DNA of 64,000 nucleotides, taken from contig NZ_JAHWGH010000008.1 of the NCBI RefSeq assembly GCF_019334305.1, positions 353,881-417,880 on the forward strand. Direction: 5' to 3'. Position 1 is the first letter of the stretch; each line of letters begins with the position of its first letter. Below, piece after piece: positions 25,840-33,219 of this stretch. A model generated the notes under the pieces. It was not told where the DNA came from, searched no databases, and worked only from the letters and a program-made list of their open reading frames with translations. Source of the DNA: Rossellomorea orangium (GTDB taxonomy: Bacteria > Bacillota > Bacilli > Bacillales > Bacillaceae_B). Made by a program: the position numbers and the translations under genes.

Positions 25840-27288
25840 TTATAAGATGGGGGACAAAAGCCTCGATATGGACTCCTTCACCTTAATCATCAATGGTCTT
25901 TGATGATAATCATCCAGTGTTAATTCCCTGCTCTTTTCAATATCATCCTTAAACACTGAGGCCAGGTCTTCAGAGAGTGCCTGGTCATATAGAAATGCAT
26001 TGACCTCGAAGTTTAAGCGGAAGCTTCGCACATCGATATTGGCTGTGCCGACAGACGAGATCGCTTCATCTACGACGATGGTTTTAGCATGTATGAACCC
26101 GTTATCGTAAATATAAATCCTGACTCCCGCTTTCAACAGTTCCCCGATATAGGAATAGGTGGCCCAGTACACAAATAAGTGATCCGGTTTATTCGGAATC
26201 ATGATGCGGACATCCACTCCCGTAAGAGCGGCGATTCGCAATGAATCGAGGAGGCTGACGTCCGGAATAAAGTAAGGAGTCTGAATGAGGATCGACTTTT
26301 TGGCAGACGAAATCATTTTGATATATCCGTTTTTAATTTGCTCCCATTCCGAGTCCGGGCCGCATGTGACAATTTGAACCCCTGCTTCACCCGTAAAAGA
26401 AGAGAGGGGGAAGTATCTCAAGTCGTAGGCAATCTTCTTGGACCGGCTCGCCTGGTTCCAATCCAGTATGAAGCGGGTCTGCATGGCCAGAGCTGAACTT
26501 CCTTCAATTCTCAGATGAGTGTCCCGCCAATAACCGAACTTCGGATTTAAGCCTAAGTATTCATCTCCGACGTTGAAACCGCCGACGTAACCGACCTTCC
26601 CATCGACAATTACGAGCTTTCTGTGATTGCGGTAATTTAAGCGCAAATTGATAAAGGGAATCTTTGAAGGAAAAAATACTTCCACTTCGCCGCCTGCAGA
26701 GAGGAGGTCCTTGAAGAACCTGCGCCTCGTTCGCCGGGACCCCATCTCATCGTACAGAACCCTGACCTTAACACCTTGTCGGGCTTTTTCAGTGAGTTTC
26801 TCCAAGATCCGCTTTCCAAGCTGATCTTTTTTGAAAATATAATATTGGATATGGATGTGGTCCTGTGCAGCATCCATGTCTTCTAACAGTGCTTGGAACT
26901 TGTCTTCACCGTGTGTAAACAGTGTAATCTCATTATCCTGGGTCAGTAACGCTTCATTATTGATTAAATGCATATAGATAAGATCCTGATATCGTGAAGA
27001 AATATCATTCTTAAAAGGAAAACGATGTTCCTTCAGCGTATGGATTTGATTCTGTATCAAACCTTCTATTCCGATTTTCTTCATATCATCCCAATCAAAC
27101 AACCGCTTCCTGCTTAAATTTTGGCCAAAGACCAAATAGAGGATGAACCCCAGTAATGGAATGAAGAACAATACCATCAGCCAAGCCCAGGTCGCCCCCG
27201 CATCCTTCCGCTCCAGAAAAATAATCACGGTTGCAAGGATCAGATTTAGAAAGAACAATATCCCCAGTAGAGTAGATAGGATACTCAT
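25840..27288 (-). CDS. cls: cardiolipin synthase
   Basis: Membrane phospholipase D-type enzyme that joins two phosphatidylglycerol molecules into cardiolipin. Two N-terminal membrane helices (SILSTLLGILFFLNLILA and WLMVLFFIPLLGFILYLV) are followed by two HKD motifs: HNHRKLVIVDG...GGFNVGDEYLG and HAKTIVVDE...GTANIDVRS. 482 residues, as in B. subtilis ClsA. ATG 27288 is chosen for its AAAGGAG ribosome site; a longer frame upstream lacks one. Confidence 0.95.
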   Translation of the reverse strand: MSILSTLLGILFFLNLILATVIIFLERKDAGATWAWLMVLFFIPLLGFILYLVFGQNLSRKRLFDWDDMKKIGIEGLIQNQIHTLKEHRFPFKNDISSRYQDLIYMHLINNEALLTQDNEITLFTHGEDKFQALLEDMDAAQDHIHIQYYIFKKDQLGKRILEKLTEKARQGVKVRVLYDEMGSRRTRRRFFKDLLSAGGEVEVFFPSKIPFINLRLNYRNHRKLVIVDGKVGYVGGFNVGDEYLGLNPKFGYWRDTHLRIEGSSALAMQTRFILDWNQASRSKKIAYDLRYFPLSSFTGEAGVQIVTCGPDSEWEQIKNGYIKMISSAKKSILIQTPYFIPDVSLLDSLRIAALTGVDVRIMIPNKPDHLFVYWATYSYIGELLKAGVRIYIYDNGFIHAKTIVVDEAISSVGTANIDVRSFRLNFEVNAFLYDQALSEDLASVFKDDIEKSRELTLDDYHQRPLMIKVKESISRLLSPIL

Positions 27289-27359
27289 AACGTTAAAGCT
27301 CCTTTGCTTACTTTCTATGACTAGTATACCTGAGAATGGAATAGAAAAAAATGACAAGA

Positions 27360-27387
27360 AAAAAAGAGCAGGACCCTGCTCTTTTTT
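27360..27387. terminator. intrinsic terminator between AGCS and cls genes
   Basis: A perfect 12-bp stem, AAAAAAGAGCAG/CTGCTCTTTTTT, with a GACC loop. It ends the minus-strand AGCS transcript. Confidence 0.9.
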
Positions 27388-27399
27388 AAATACTGTCTC

Positions 27400-28833
27400 T
27401 TACTCATTCACTGCCTTTTTAGGCATTCCCCTATCACGTTCCGGCCAGCTATCTACTCCCCGCAAGCCGGGAATATCATCCGCGTAGAAGACCGGATCCA
27501 GTCCTTGTCTGCGCTGGATCATATAGTTGTCCAGTGCCTTAAAGGCAATCGGGGCCAGGATACCGATGGCAACAAGATTTGTAAGGGCCATCAATGCCAT
27601 GGAGAAATCAGCCAGGCTCCAAACGATATCAAGACTTGCAACGGAACCGAAGATCACCATCCCGAGTGCAATGAAACGATAGATGAGTAATCCTGTCTTG
27701 CTTTTATTGATGAATGGAAGATTGGCTTCGCCATAATAATAACTTCCAATGATGGAACTGAAGGCGAAGGTGAAGATGGCAATCGCCAGGAATATACCGG
27801 CCCATGAGTTAAAGTGTTCAGACATGGCTGCCTGAGACAATTCGATCCCCGTCAAGCCTGATCCGTAAGCATCTGATGTTAAAATGATGAATGCTGTTGC
27901 CGAACAGACAAGAATGGTATCAAAGAATACTCCAAGTGCCTGGATGAATCCCTGTTTAACCGGATGGGAAACAGATGCAGTAGCAGCAGCATTCGGTGCA
28001 CTCCCCATACCGGCTTCATTGGAGAATAATCCACGCTTTACCCCGTTCATGATAGCGGCACCGATTCCGCCTCCGACCACTTGCTCAAAGCCAAATGCAC
28101 TTTTGAAAATAAGGGCGATGACGCCGGGCATTTCAGTGATATTCGTAATGACGACATATAAAGCGAGTACAATATAAAATCCTGCCATGATCGGAACGAT
28201 GAAGGATGAAAAGTTAGCGATGCGCTTTACTCCCCCAAAGATGATCAGTGCGGTCAATCCAGCCAATATAAGCCCGATAACGAAAGTATTGATTCCGAAA
28301 GAGTTACTGAACGCTGTTGCAATCGTATTACTTTGAACCGCATTAAAGGTTGTCCCGAAAGAAAGGATGATGGTGACCGCAAAGATCGAACTCATCCAAG
28401 GTTTGCCCAATTGTTTCTTCATATAGTAGCCGGGGCCGCCTTTGAATCCAACCTTATCTTTTTCTTTGTAAATCTGTGCCAATGTACTTTCAACAAAGGC
28501 GCTGGCACCTCCGAGAATGGCGACAAGCCACATCCAGAAGACCGCTCCAGGTCCTCCAATTGCTAAGGCAATGGCTACTCCTGCTAGATTACCTGTACCA
28601 ATTCGAGTACCTGCTCCGATAAAGAATGCCTGCAGGGATGAAATCTGCTTTTCCCCGTCTGCTTCGACCACATCTTTATCTCCTAATAATCGAAACATTT
28701 CACCTAGATGGCGAATTTGAACAAATTTAGATCCGATGGTGAAGTATAATCCTAAAATGAGAAGTACGCCGATTAAAATGTACCCCCAAAGAATCGAATT
28801 AGCTTCCGTGACTAAATGGTTTAATATATCCAT
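27400..28833 (-). CDS. sodium:alanine/glycine symporter (AGCS family)
   Basis: A 477-residue secondary transporter with about 11 helices importing alanine, glycine or glutamine with sodium. Family blocks: GAGTRIGTGNLAGVA, GGPGAVFWMW, FKGGPGYYMKKQLG and LFSNEAGMGSAPNAAATA. ATG 28833 follows GAGGGGG. No riboswitch was seen in the leader, so substrate choice between alanine, glycine and glutamine stays open. Confidence 0.93.
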   Translation of the reverse strand: MDILNHLVTEANSILWGYILIGVLLILGLYFTIGSKFVQIRHLGEMFRLLGDKDVVEADGEKQISSLQAFFIGAGTRIGTGNLAGVAIALAIGGPGAVFWMWLVAILGGASAFVESTLAQIYKEKDKVGFKGGPGYYMKKQLGKPWMSSIFAVTIILSFGTTFNAVQSNTIATAFSNSFGINTFVIGLILAGLTALIIFGGVKRIANFSSFIVPIMAGFYIVLALYVVITNITEMPGVIALIFKSAFGFEQVVGGGIGAAIMNGVKRGLFSNEAGMGSAPNAAATASVSHPVKQGFIQALGVFFDTILVCSATAFIILTSDAYGSGLTGIELSQAAMSEHFNSWAGIFLAIAIFTFAFSSIIGSYYYGEANLPFINKSKTGLLIYRFIALGMVIFGSVASLDIVWSLADFSMALMALTNLVAIGILAPIAFKALDNYMIQRRQGLDPVFYADDIPGLRGVDSWPERDRGMPKKAVNE

Positions 28834-29084
28834 GATAACCCCCTCAGAAATTTGTGTCGGTTACACGTAATATTATCTGAAAATTTGAAATAAAAGTCAA
28901 GTTATTATCTGAATATTAAAATATTACCAACTTTTATTTAGAGGTACGAACTATTTTGTCATAGTATTAAAGGGTTTGATGAAGATAGTAGGACGAAGAT
29001 ACTAGAAGTTATAATTATATTAAAATAATTTATTGAGTCGATTGAAATAATATTGGCTTGAAAAGATTTTAAAGAAAGAATCAC
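28834..29084. other. AT-rich intergenic stretch with no supported feature
   Basis: About 250 bp of very AT-rich DNA between the AGCS gene and the terminator of the small membrane gene. A minus-strand frame with a TTG start runs through the terminator at 29085 and has no ribosome site, so it is not called. Confidence 0.6.
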
Positions 29085-29109
29085 AAAAAAAGCCATAGGT
29101 ATCCATGGC
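29085..29109 (-). terminator. intrinsic terminator of the 55-residue membrane protein gene
   Basis: Minus-strand stem GCCATGG/CTATGGC with an ATAC tetraloop and seven T (plus positions 29092-29109, A-run 29085-29091). Confidence 0.85.
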
Positions 29110-29153
29110 GTCAATGATATCAATAATATGAAAAATAATTGCAATTCAATGAA

Positions 29154-29321
29154 TCAATAATAATTCCAAAAACCCAGTACAAATAATAATATACCTGTAA
29201 TCATAGAAATCCCAAATAACATAAATAAAAAATCAAGAATGCTGTCGGCGAAGACTCTTTTGCGGTTCTCACGTTTGAAATGACGAACTTCCTTTCGGTA
29301 CGATCGTGCAGTACGACTCAT
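29154..29321 (-). CDS. small membrane protein, 55 residues, unknown
   Basis: The first 25 residues are strongly basic (RTARSYRKEVRHFKRENRK) and the rest is one or two hydrophobic helices (ILDFLFMLFGISMITGILLF). AGGAGG sits 7-9 bp before ATG 29321 and an intrinsic terminator lies 45 bp after the stop, so it is a complete monocistronic gene although short. I do not recognise the family. A basic cytoplasmic tail plus membrane anchor is all that can be said. Confidence 0.75.
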   Translation of the reverse strand: MSRTARSYRKEVRHFKRENRKRVFADSILDFLFMLFGISMITGILLFVLGFWNYY

Positions 29322-29475
29322 ATAAAAACCTCCTCCTCCATAAACACCATTTGTATTAAATCACATATTCGTCACAAATAAAGAAAATCCTCCCTTTACA
29401 AGAAAATAATGACGATATACCCGTCTTTAAGTCAAAATGAGTCGAAGATAGAGACGAACCTGTTAAAACAGAAAT

Positions 29476-29495
29476 AAGGGGCTGTACAGCCCCTT
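29476..29495. terminator. palindromic hairpin after CBS gene
   Basis: AAGGGGCT-GTAC-AGCCCCTT; the minus-strand flank is T-rich (TTATTTC), so it probably ends the CBS-protein transcript. Confidence 0.65.
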
Positions 29496-29537
29496 AATCT
29501 GTAGAAAGATATGAAGTTAGTGCCCTTTGGCTTTGTG

Positions 29538-29951
29538 TTAGCGAAGGTGATTCTGTGAAATTCCGCTTAGGGCACTTCCGGCACTTTGATCGGACTTATG
29601 TTGCACTGCCAAATCCCCCAAAGCCAGCATCCCGACAAGCTGTCCGTTTTCCACTACCGGTAAACGGCGCACCTGGTGTTGGGACATCAAAGCTGATGCC
29701 TCTTCGACAGAAGCATCCGGAGAAACGGTCACAACCTGCTGTGACATGACCTGAGAGACATTTCCTTGTGCACCTTGAGTCAGTCCACGAGTCGCAATAT
29801 CACGGTCTGTAATCATACCGACAACCTGCCCGTTTTCAACGACGGGAACGGAACCAACGTTTCTGGAACTCATCTTAGAAGCGACGCTCTCAAGTGAATC
29901 CTGGTTAGAAGCGGCTTCCACATTTGTCGACATAATATCACGTACTTGCAT
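29538..29951 (-). CDS. CBS-domain pair protein
   Basis: A 137-residue cytoplasmic protein made of two CBS motifs (Bateman module): VRDIMSTNVEAASNQDSLES...VGSVPVVENGQVVGMITDRD and VSQVMSQQVVTVSPDASVEE...VRRLPVVENGQLVGMLALGD. Such modules bind adenosine nucleotides. No effector domain is attached. ATG 29951 has GGGGG upstream. Similar to YhcV-type proteins of Bacillus; role unknown. Confidence 0.9.
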   Translation of the reverse strand: MQVRDIMSTNVEAASNQDSLESVASKMSSRNVGSVPVVENGQVVGMITDRDIATRGLTQGAQGNVSQVMSQQVVTVSPDASVEEASALMSQHQVRRLPVVENGQLVGMLALGDLAVQHKSDQSAGSALSGISQNHLR

Positions 29952-30044
29952 GAAAAATTCCCCCTTGATCATAATGGCAGTACATGATTAGTATCGGGAA
30001 TATCCACTTCGTTATTCCCAAAATGAATTTCCATTTTATTAATA

Positions 30045-30063
30045 GGGACGGACATACCCATCC
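30045..30063 (-). terminator. weak hairpin with GTCCGTCCC core
   Basis: On the minus strand GGATGG-GTATGT-CCGTCC forms a 6-bp stem (one G-U) right after the stop of the LysM-CAP gene. It carries the dispersed GTCCGTCCC motif. Confidence 0.4.
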
Positions 30064-30067
30064 ATAT

Positions 30068-30685
30068 TTATTTCGAAATGAAAAGCTGCGTCCAATACGT
30101 ACCGTAAGCACCACCTTCTGCATATCCCACGCCTACATGGGTATAGGATCCGTTGAGGATATTCTTGCGGTGAACCGGGCTGTCCATCCATTTCTTCACA
30201 ACCTCTTCGTAACTCGTCTGTCCGGCGGCAATATTTTCAGCAGCCTGCCTGTATGAAATGTGAAAGCTCTTCAACATATCATCAGGAGATCCGTAGGTCG
30301 GGCTCCTGTGAGAGAAATACCCGGCATCTCTCATATCACGGGACTTATATTCGGCGACCATGGAGAGATGCCCGTCTGTTTGAAGAGGGGAGAGCCCGTT
30401 TTTCTTCCTTTCCTGATTGATCAATGTAGTGACCCGGCCTTCAATTGAACCCTTGGAGGCTGTTGGAATATTAATTGCTTGACCGGGGAAAATGATATCG
30501 GGATGCCTCACTTGAGGATTCGCTTCGATCAATTCTGATAATCCCATGTGAAACATCCTTGAAATGGACCAAAAAGTATCTCCTTTTTTTACAGAATATG
30601 TGCTTTCTGCGGCAGCGATATGTAGATCAAATAGGCTATAAAAAAGGGTTGATGTGATAAGAATGAGTGATAGTTTCGTCTTCAT
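30068..30685 (-). CDS. LysM and CAP/SCP-domain secreted protein
   Basis: A 205-residue exported protein: signal peptide (SLILITSTLFYSLFDLHIAAA), one LysM peptidoglycan-binding repeat (YSVKKGDTFWSISRMFHMG...FPGQAINIP, about residues 30-72), then a CAP domain (INQERKKNG, GYFSHRSPTYGSPDDML, RQAAENIAAGQ, WMDSPVHRKNIL). It resembles spore-coat or cell-wall YkwD/SafA-style proteins. ATG 30685 gives a standard signal peptide; a TTG 27 bp upstream is possible and neither has a strong ribosome site. Paralogue of the lipoprotein at 14774. Confidence 0.87.
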   Translation of the reverse strand: MKTKLSLILITSTLFYSLFDLHIAAAESTYSVKKGDTFWSISRMFHMGLSELIEANPQVRHPDIIFPGQAINIPTASKGSIEGRVTTLINQERKKNGLSPLQTDGHLSMVAEYKSRDMRDAGYFSHRSPTYGSPDDMLKSFHISYRQAAENIAAGQTSYEEVVKKWMDSPVHRKNILNGSYTHVGVGYAEGGAYGTYWTQLFISK

Positions 30686-30787
30686 GAGTATAAATTGTGT
30701 AATTCGGAACAAATTATTCTTCTGAAATGTGTAAAATTAGGATTATCGTTGCATTTTTAGGGAAAAGGGAAACCATATAACATTAAG

Positions 30788-30813
30788 TGAAACCTTTTAC
30801 TGAGTAAAACGTA
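30788..30813 (+). promoter_or_regulatory. sigma-W-type promoter
   Basis: TGAAAC (30788-30793), exactly 16 bp, CGTA (30810-30813), an exact match to the sigma-W consensus, 36 bp before the small gene at 30850. Confidence 0.7.
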
Positions 30814-30849
30814 CAAATAGGTAACGATATTATAAAAGAGGTGAATAAC

Positions 30850-30999
30850 GTGGTAAAGGAGAACGATCGCTTTAAAAAAGTGATAACGAAATTGTCGAAC
30901 GTCGGAGTTAATATTTCAAAAACGAAATCAAGACGGGAAATTCTTCATTCACTAAAGCAGTATCAACCATTACCTAAGACGTTAACACAAGATTCATAA
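30850..30999 (+). CDS. small basic protein, 49 residues, unknown
   Basis: Begins MVKENDRFKKVITKLSNVGV and continues with a basic helix (SKTKSRREILHSLKQ). GTG 30850 is preceded by AAGAGGTGA at proper spacing, and a sigma-W-like promoter lies just upstream, which argues for a real envelope-stress gene. No signal or membrane segment. I do not recognise it. Confidence 0.6.
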   Translation: MVKENDRFKKVITKLSNVGVNISKTKSRREILHSLKQYQPLPKTLTQDS

Positions 31000-31083
31000 A
31001 CAAGCGCATCCAGAAATGTGGGACAGACATATTTCCCCTTTCTTCCCGATATACTATAGGTAAGGTGAAGAGGAGGGTGAGGC

Positions 31084-31371
31084 ATGGAGAGAATGATGTT
31101 TGATCTACAGGCATTAAAGGAGATCAGGAAGAAGGCAGATGAGATTTCATACTACTGTATGAGCCGGGAGGAACCTTCAGATCCCCGAAGGATAAGCATG
31201 GCTTTGGATCAAGTTAGTCGTGCCCTGGCCATGTTTGCGGAAATGGAACTCCATCGTATGCAGAATCGGCATATTCCATATGATCCCCAAAGCTATATCA
31301 AAGGGCGTCTTGGGATTGCCCATCGATCCTTACTCCCTGTCCCACAGGAAGATTCCAATACAGCATCGTAA
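31084..31371 (+). CDS. hypothetical protein, 95 residues
   Basis: A cytoplasmic-looking, mostly helical protein: LQALKEIRKKADEISYYCMS, then RRISMALDQVSRALAMFAEM and a C-terminal RLGIAHRSLLPVP. No family is recognised. AGGAGGGTGA is 7 bp before ATG 31084, so the gene is well supported. Its stop codon touches the left arm of a 16-bp inverted repeat. Confidence 0.75.
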   Translation: MERMMFDLQALKEIRKKADEISYYCMSREEPSDPRRISMALDQVSRALAMFAEMELHRMQNRHIPYDPQSYIKGRLGIAHRSLLPVPQEDSNTAS

Positions 31372-31500
31372 AAGAGGTTGACCCAAGATTAATTTGGTCA
31401 TAGTAAACGCGACCACAGAATATGAAGGTATCTGAAACATATGGCCTGGTCCGATAAGGATGATAATCACTCATCGTTTTGGGTCAGCCTCTTTTTTTAT
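31371..31500 (+). other. long inverted repeat enclosing a branched RNA, ending in a T-run
   Basis: AAAGAGGTTGACCCAA (31371-31386) pairs with TTGGGTCAGCCTCTTT (31479-31494), 16 bp with one wobble, followed by T to 31497. The 92 nt inside can form three smaller hairpins (TGGTC/GACCA, ATATG/CATAT, GATG/CATC), so a four-way junction is possible. It may be an elaborate terminator, a small mobile repeat, or an ncRNA. Confidence 0.6.
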
Positions 31501-31534
31501 ATTAATTTAATGAAAGAGTCAGGTGACGATTTTT

Positions 31535-32434
31535 ATGTCGAAATATTCGGATATATTATTCATATGCAACGGCAAAGCAGGTCAAGGGACACTTGAGGTC
31601 CTGTTAAAGGATGCTGTTCCTCCTCTACTGGATATATGCACTAATCTGATCATTCATAAGACAAAAGAAAAAGGCGACGCAGAGAGGGTTTGCAGAGAAA
31701 CAGGAAGTCAATATGAGCTTGTTGTGATCATGGGCGGAGATGGCACGGTTCATGAATGCATCAATGGTTTGTCTGCCCTTGAAAGTCGTCCTCTTGTAAG
31801 CATCCTCCCTGGTGGGACGTGTAATGATTTTGCCCGTTCATTACATATACCCATGAACATTGGACAAGCTGTCAGGCTGATAACCGAACAGCCCCTTGAG
31901 CAGGAAATCGACATCGTCCAAGCGGGTGAGAGATATTTCAGTAATTTTTGGGGGACGGGATTGGTTGCCCAGACGAGCGATAATATCGATGTGGGATCAA
32001 AGAGCGTCCTTGGGAAATTAAGTTATTATATTAGTGCTTTCCAATCGATTCAAGATTCTCCTATTTTAAATGTAAAGGTTACAACGGAAAAGGAGACAGT
32101 GGAGGAAGAGGTAGTCATGCTGCTGGTTGCCAACGGGCGTTCCATCGGATCCAACCCGCTGCCAATCTGTATTGATATGAGTGACGGCCTCATGGACATC
32201 TATATCGTAAAGAAAAGTGGGTTTCCATTATTGAAGGAGTTTCTGGTGATCAAAAGTACGGGGAATATCAGTGAGGAATATGATGACATCATCCATATTC
32301 AAGCAAAGGAAGCCCATATTGAACTCGGGCAAAACGAAAAGCTTGATATGGACGGGGAGTTATATGAGGGAAGCAGGCAGTCCTTGAAAGTGCTGGAGAA
32401 ACATCTGCAATTTGTGGTTGGTTCTGCCGACTAA
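31535..32434 (+). CDS. diacylglycerol/lipid kinase (YegS/DagK/BmrU family)
   Basis: ATP-dependent lipid kinase, probably recycling diacylglycerol to phosphatidic acid or phosphorylating a related lipid. The DAGK catalytic motif is VIMGGDGTVHECINGL, followed by SILPGGTCNDFARSL, both diagnostic. 299 residues. ATG 31535 follows AGGTGA at 31521-31526. It lies downstream of the branched inverted repeat and ends at a bidirectional terminator. DgkB-type housekeeping kinases lie elsewhere in Bacillus genomes, so this may be a BmrU/YerQ-like paralogue. Confidence 0.88.
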   Translation: MSKYSDILFICNGKAGQGTLEVLLKDAVPPLLDICTNLIIHKTKEKGDAERVCRETGSQYELVVIMGGDGTVHECINGLSALESRPLVSILPGGTCNDFARSLHIPMNIGQAVRLITEQPLEQEIDIVQAGERYFSNFWGTGLVAQTSDNIDVGSKSVLGKLSYYISAFQSIQDSPILNVKVTTEKETVEEEVVMLLVANGRSIGSNPLPICIDMSDGLMDIYIVKKSGFPLLKEFLVIKSTGNISEEYDDIIHIQAKEAHIELGQNEKLDMDGELYEGSRQSLKVLEKHLQFVVGSAD

Positions 32435-32437
32435 AGG

Positions 32438-32485
32438 AAAAGGAGCATGGGTGCGTGTGTAACGTACGCCATGCTCCTTTTTATG
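32438..32485. terminator. bidirectional terminator
   Basis: AAAAGGAGCATGG (32438-32450) pairs perfectly with CCATGCTCCTTTT (32469-32481). Shared by convergent lipid kinase and DedA genes. Confidence 0.88.
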
Positions 32486-32493
32486 TCATTGTA

Positions 32494-33075
32494 TCAAGGG
32501 GTTCTTTTTTTCTTTTTGATGACCAGGTAGACAAGATATACAGCAATCAATACTCCACCAGCTGCAAGTGTAAGGAGTGTGAAATTTTCCTCGATAAAAG
32601 GTTTTGCCTTTGCCCCGAGGGTCAGGATGATGGCTCCTTCCAGGAAGAAACGGATACCTCTTCCGATAATCGACCAGATCACCAATACACGGATCCTTAC
32701 GCCGGAAACCCCGGCGAAAATGGTGAAAATTTTATAAGGAACAGGTGTCAGACCGGCAATCAAGAGTGCCATGGGTCCGAATTTCGTGAAATATTCCTCT
32801 ACTTTTTGGATGCGGGCTTCCGAGAATAAACGAACCAGAATCGGTCGTCCCAGTTTTTTTCCGATCAACCATCCAAATAGGGCTCCGATGACGGAAGCGA
32901 CAGTCGTATAGAGTGCGTAAAGCAATGCGCTATCCGGGTTGGCAATCGAAAGTGGTATCAGTAACACATCAGGTGGGATGGGGAAGAATGATGAGTCTGC
33001 GAATGAAACCAGGATCAGTCCCCATACACCATAATCCAATAACCAGGCTTCGAACGTGTGAAGTAGTTCAGACAT
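32494..33075 (-). CDS. DedA/VTT-family membrane protein (YqaA-like)
   Basis: A 193-residue protein with about five membrane segments and the VTT (SNARE-associated) domain: FADSSFFPIPPDVLLIPL is the re-entrant helix region, and GWLIGKKLGRP with LIAGLTPVPYKIFTIFAG form the second half-repeat with conserved R/P. DedA proteins help recycle lipid carriers or phosphatidylethanolamine across the membrane in other bacteria; the YqaA branch is uncharacterised. AAAGGAGAG precedes ATG 33075. Confidence 0.85.
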   Translation of the reverse strand: MSELLHTFEAWLLDYGVWGLILVSFADSSFFPIPPDVLLIPLSIANPDSALLYALYTTVASVIGALFGWLIGKKLGRPILVRLFSEARIQKVEEYFTKFGPMALLIAGLTPVPYKIFTIFAGVSGVRIRVLVIWSIIGRGIRFFLEGAIILTLGAKAKPFIEENFTLLTLAAGGVLIAVYLVYLVIKKKKRTP

Positions 33076-33219
33076 AGTACTCTCCTTTATGAATAAAGCG
33101 TTATTTTTCAAATTAAATAGAACATAAGAAAGTATATCACTTTTCATATAGGGAGTCATGAAATATCCCATTCATATCATTCTATTTCTCGGGAAATAGT
33201 GACAGAATTCTTTGCTTTT

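Noticed and set aside
28959..29144. A minus-strand 61-codon hydrophobic frame
   Set aside because: It begins with TTG without a ribosome site and runs through a clear intrinsic terminator of the neighbouring small gene.
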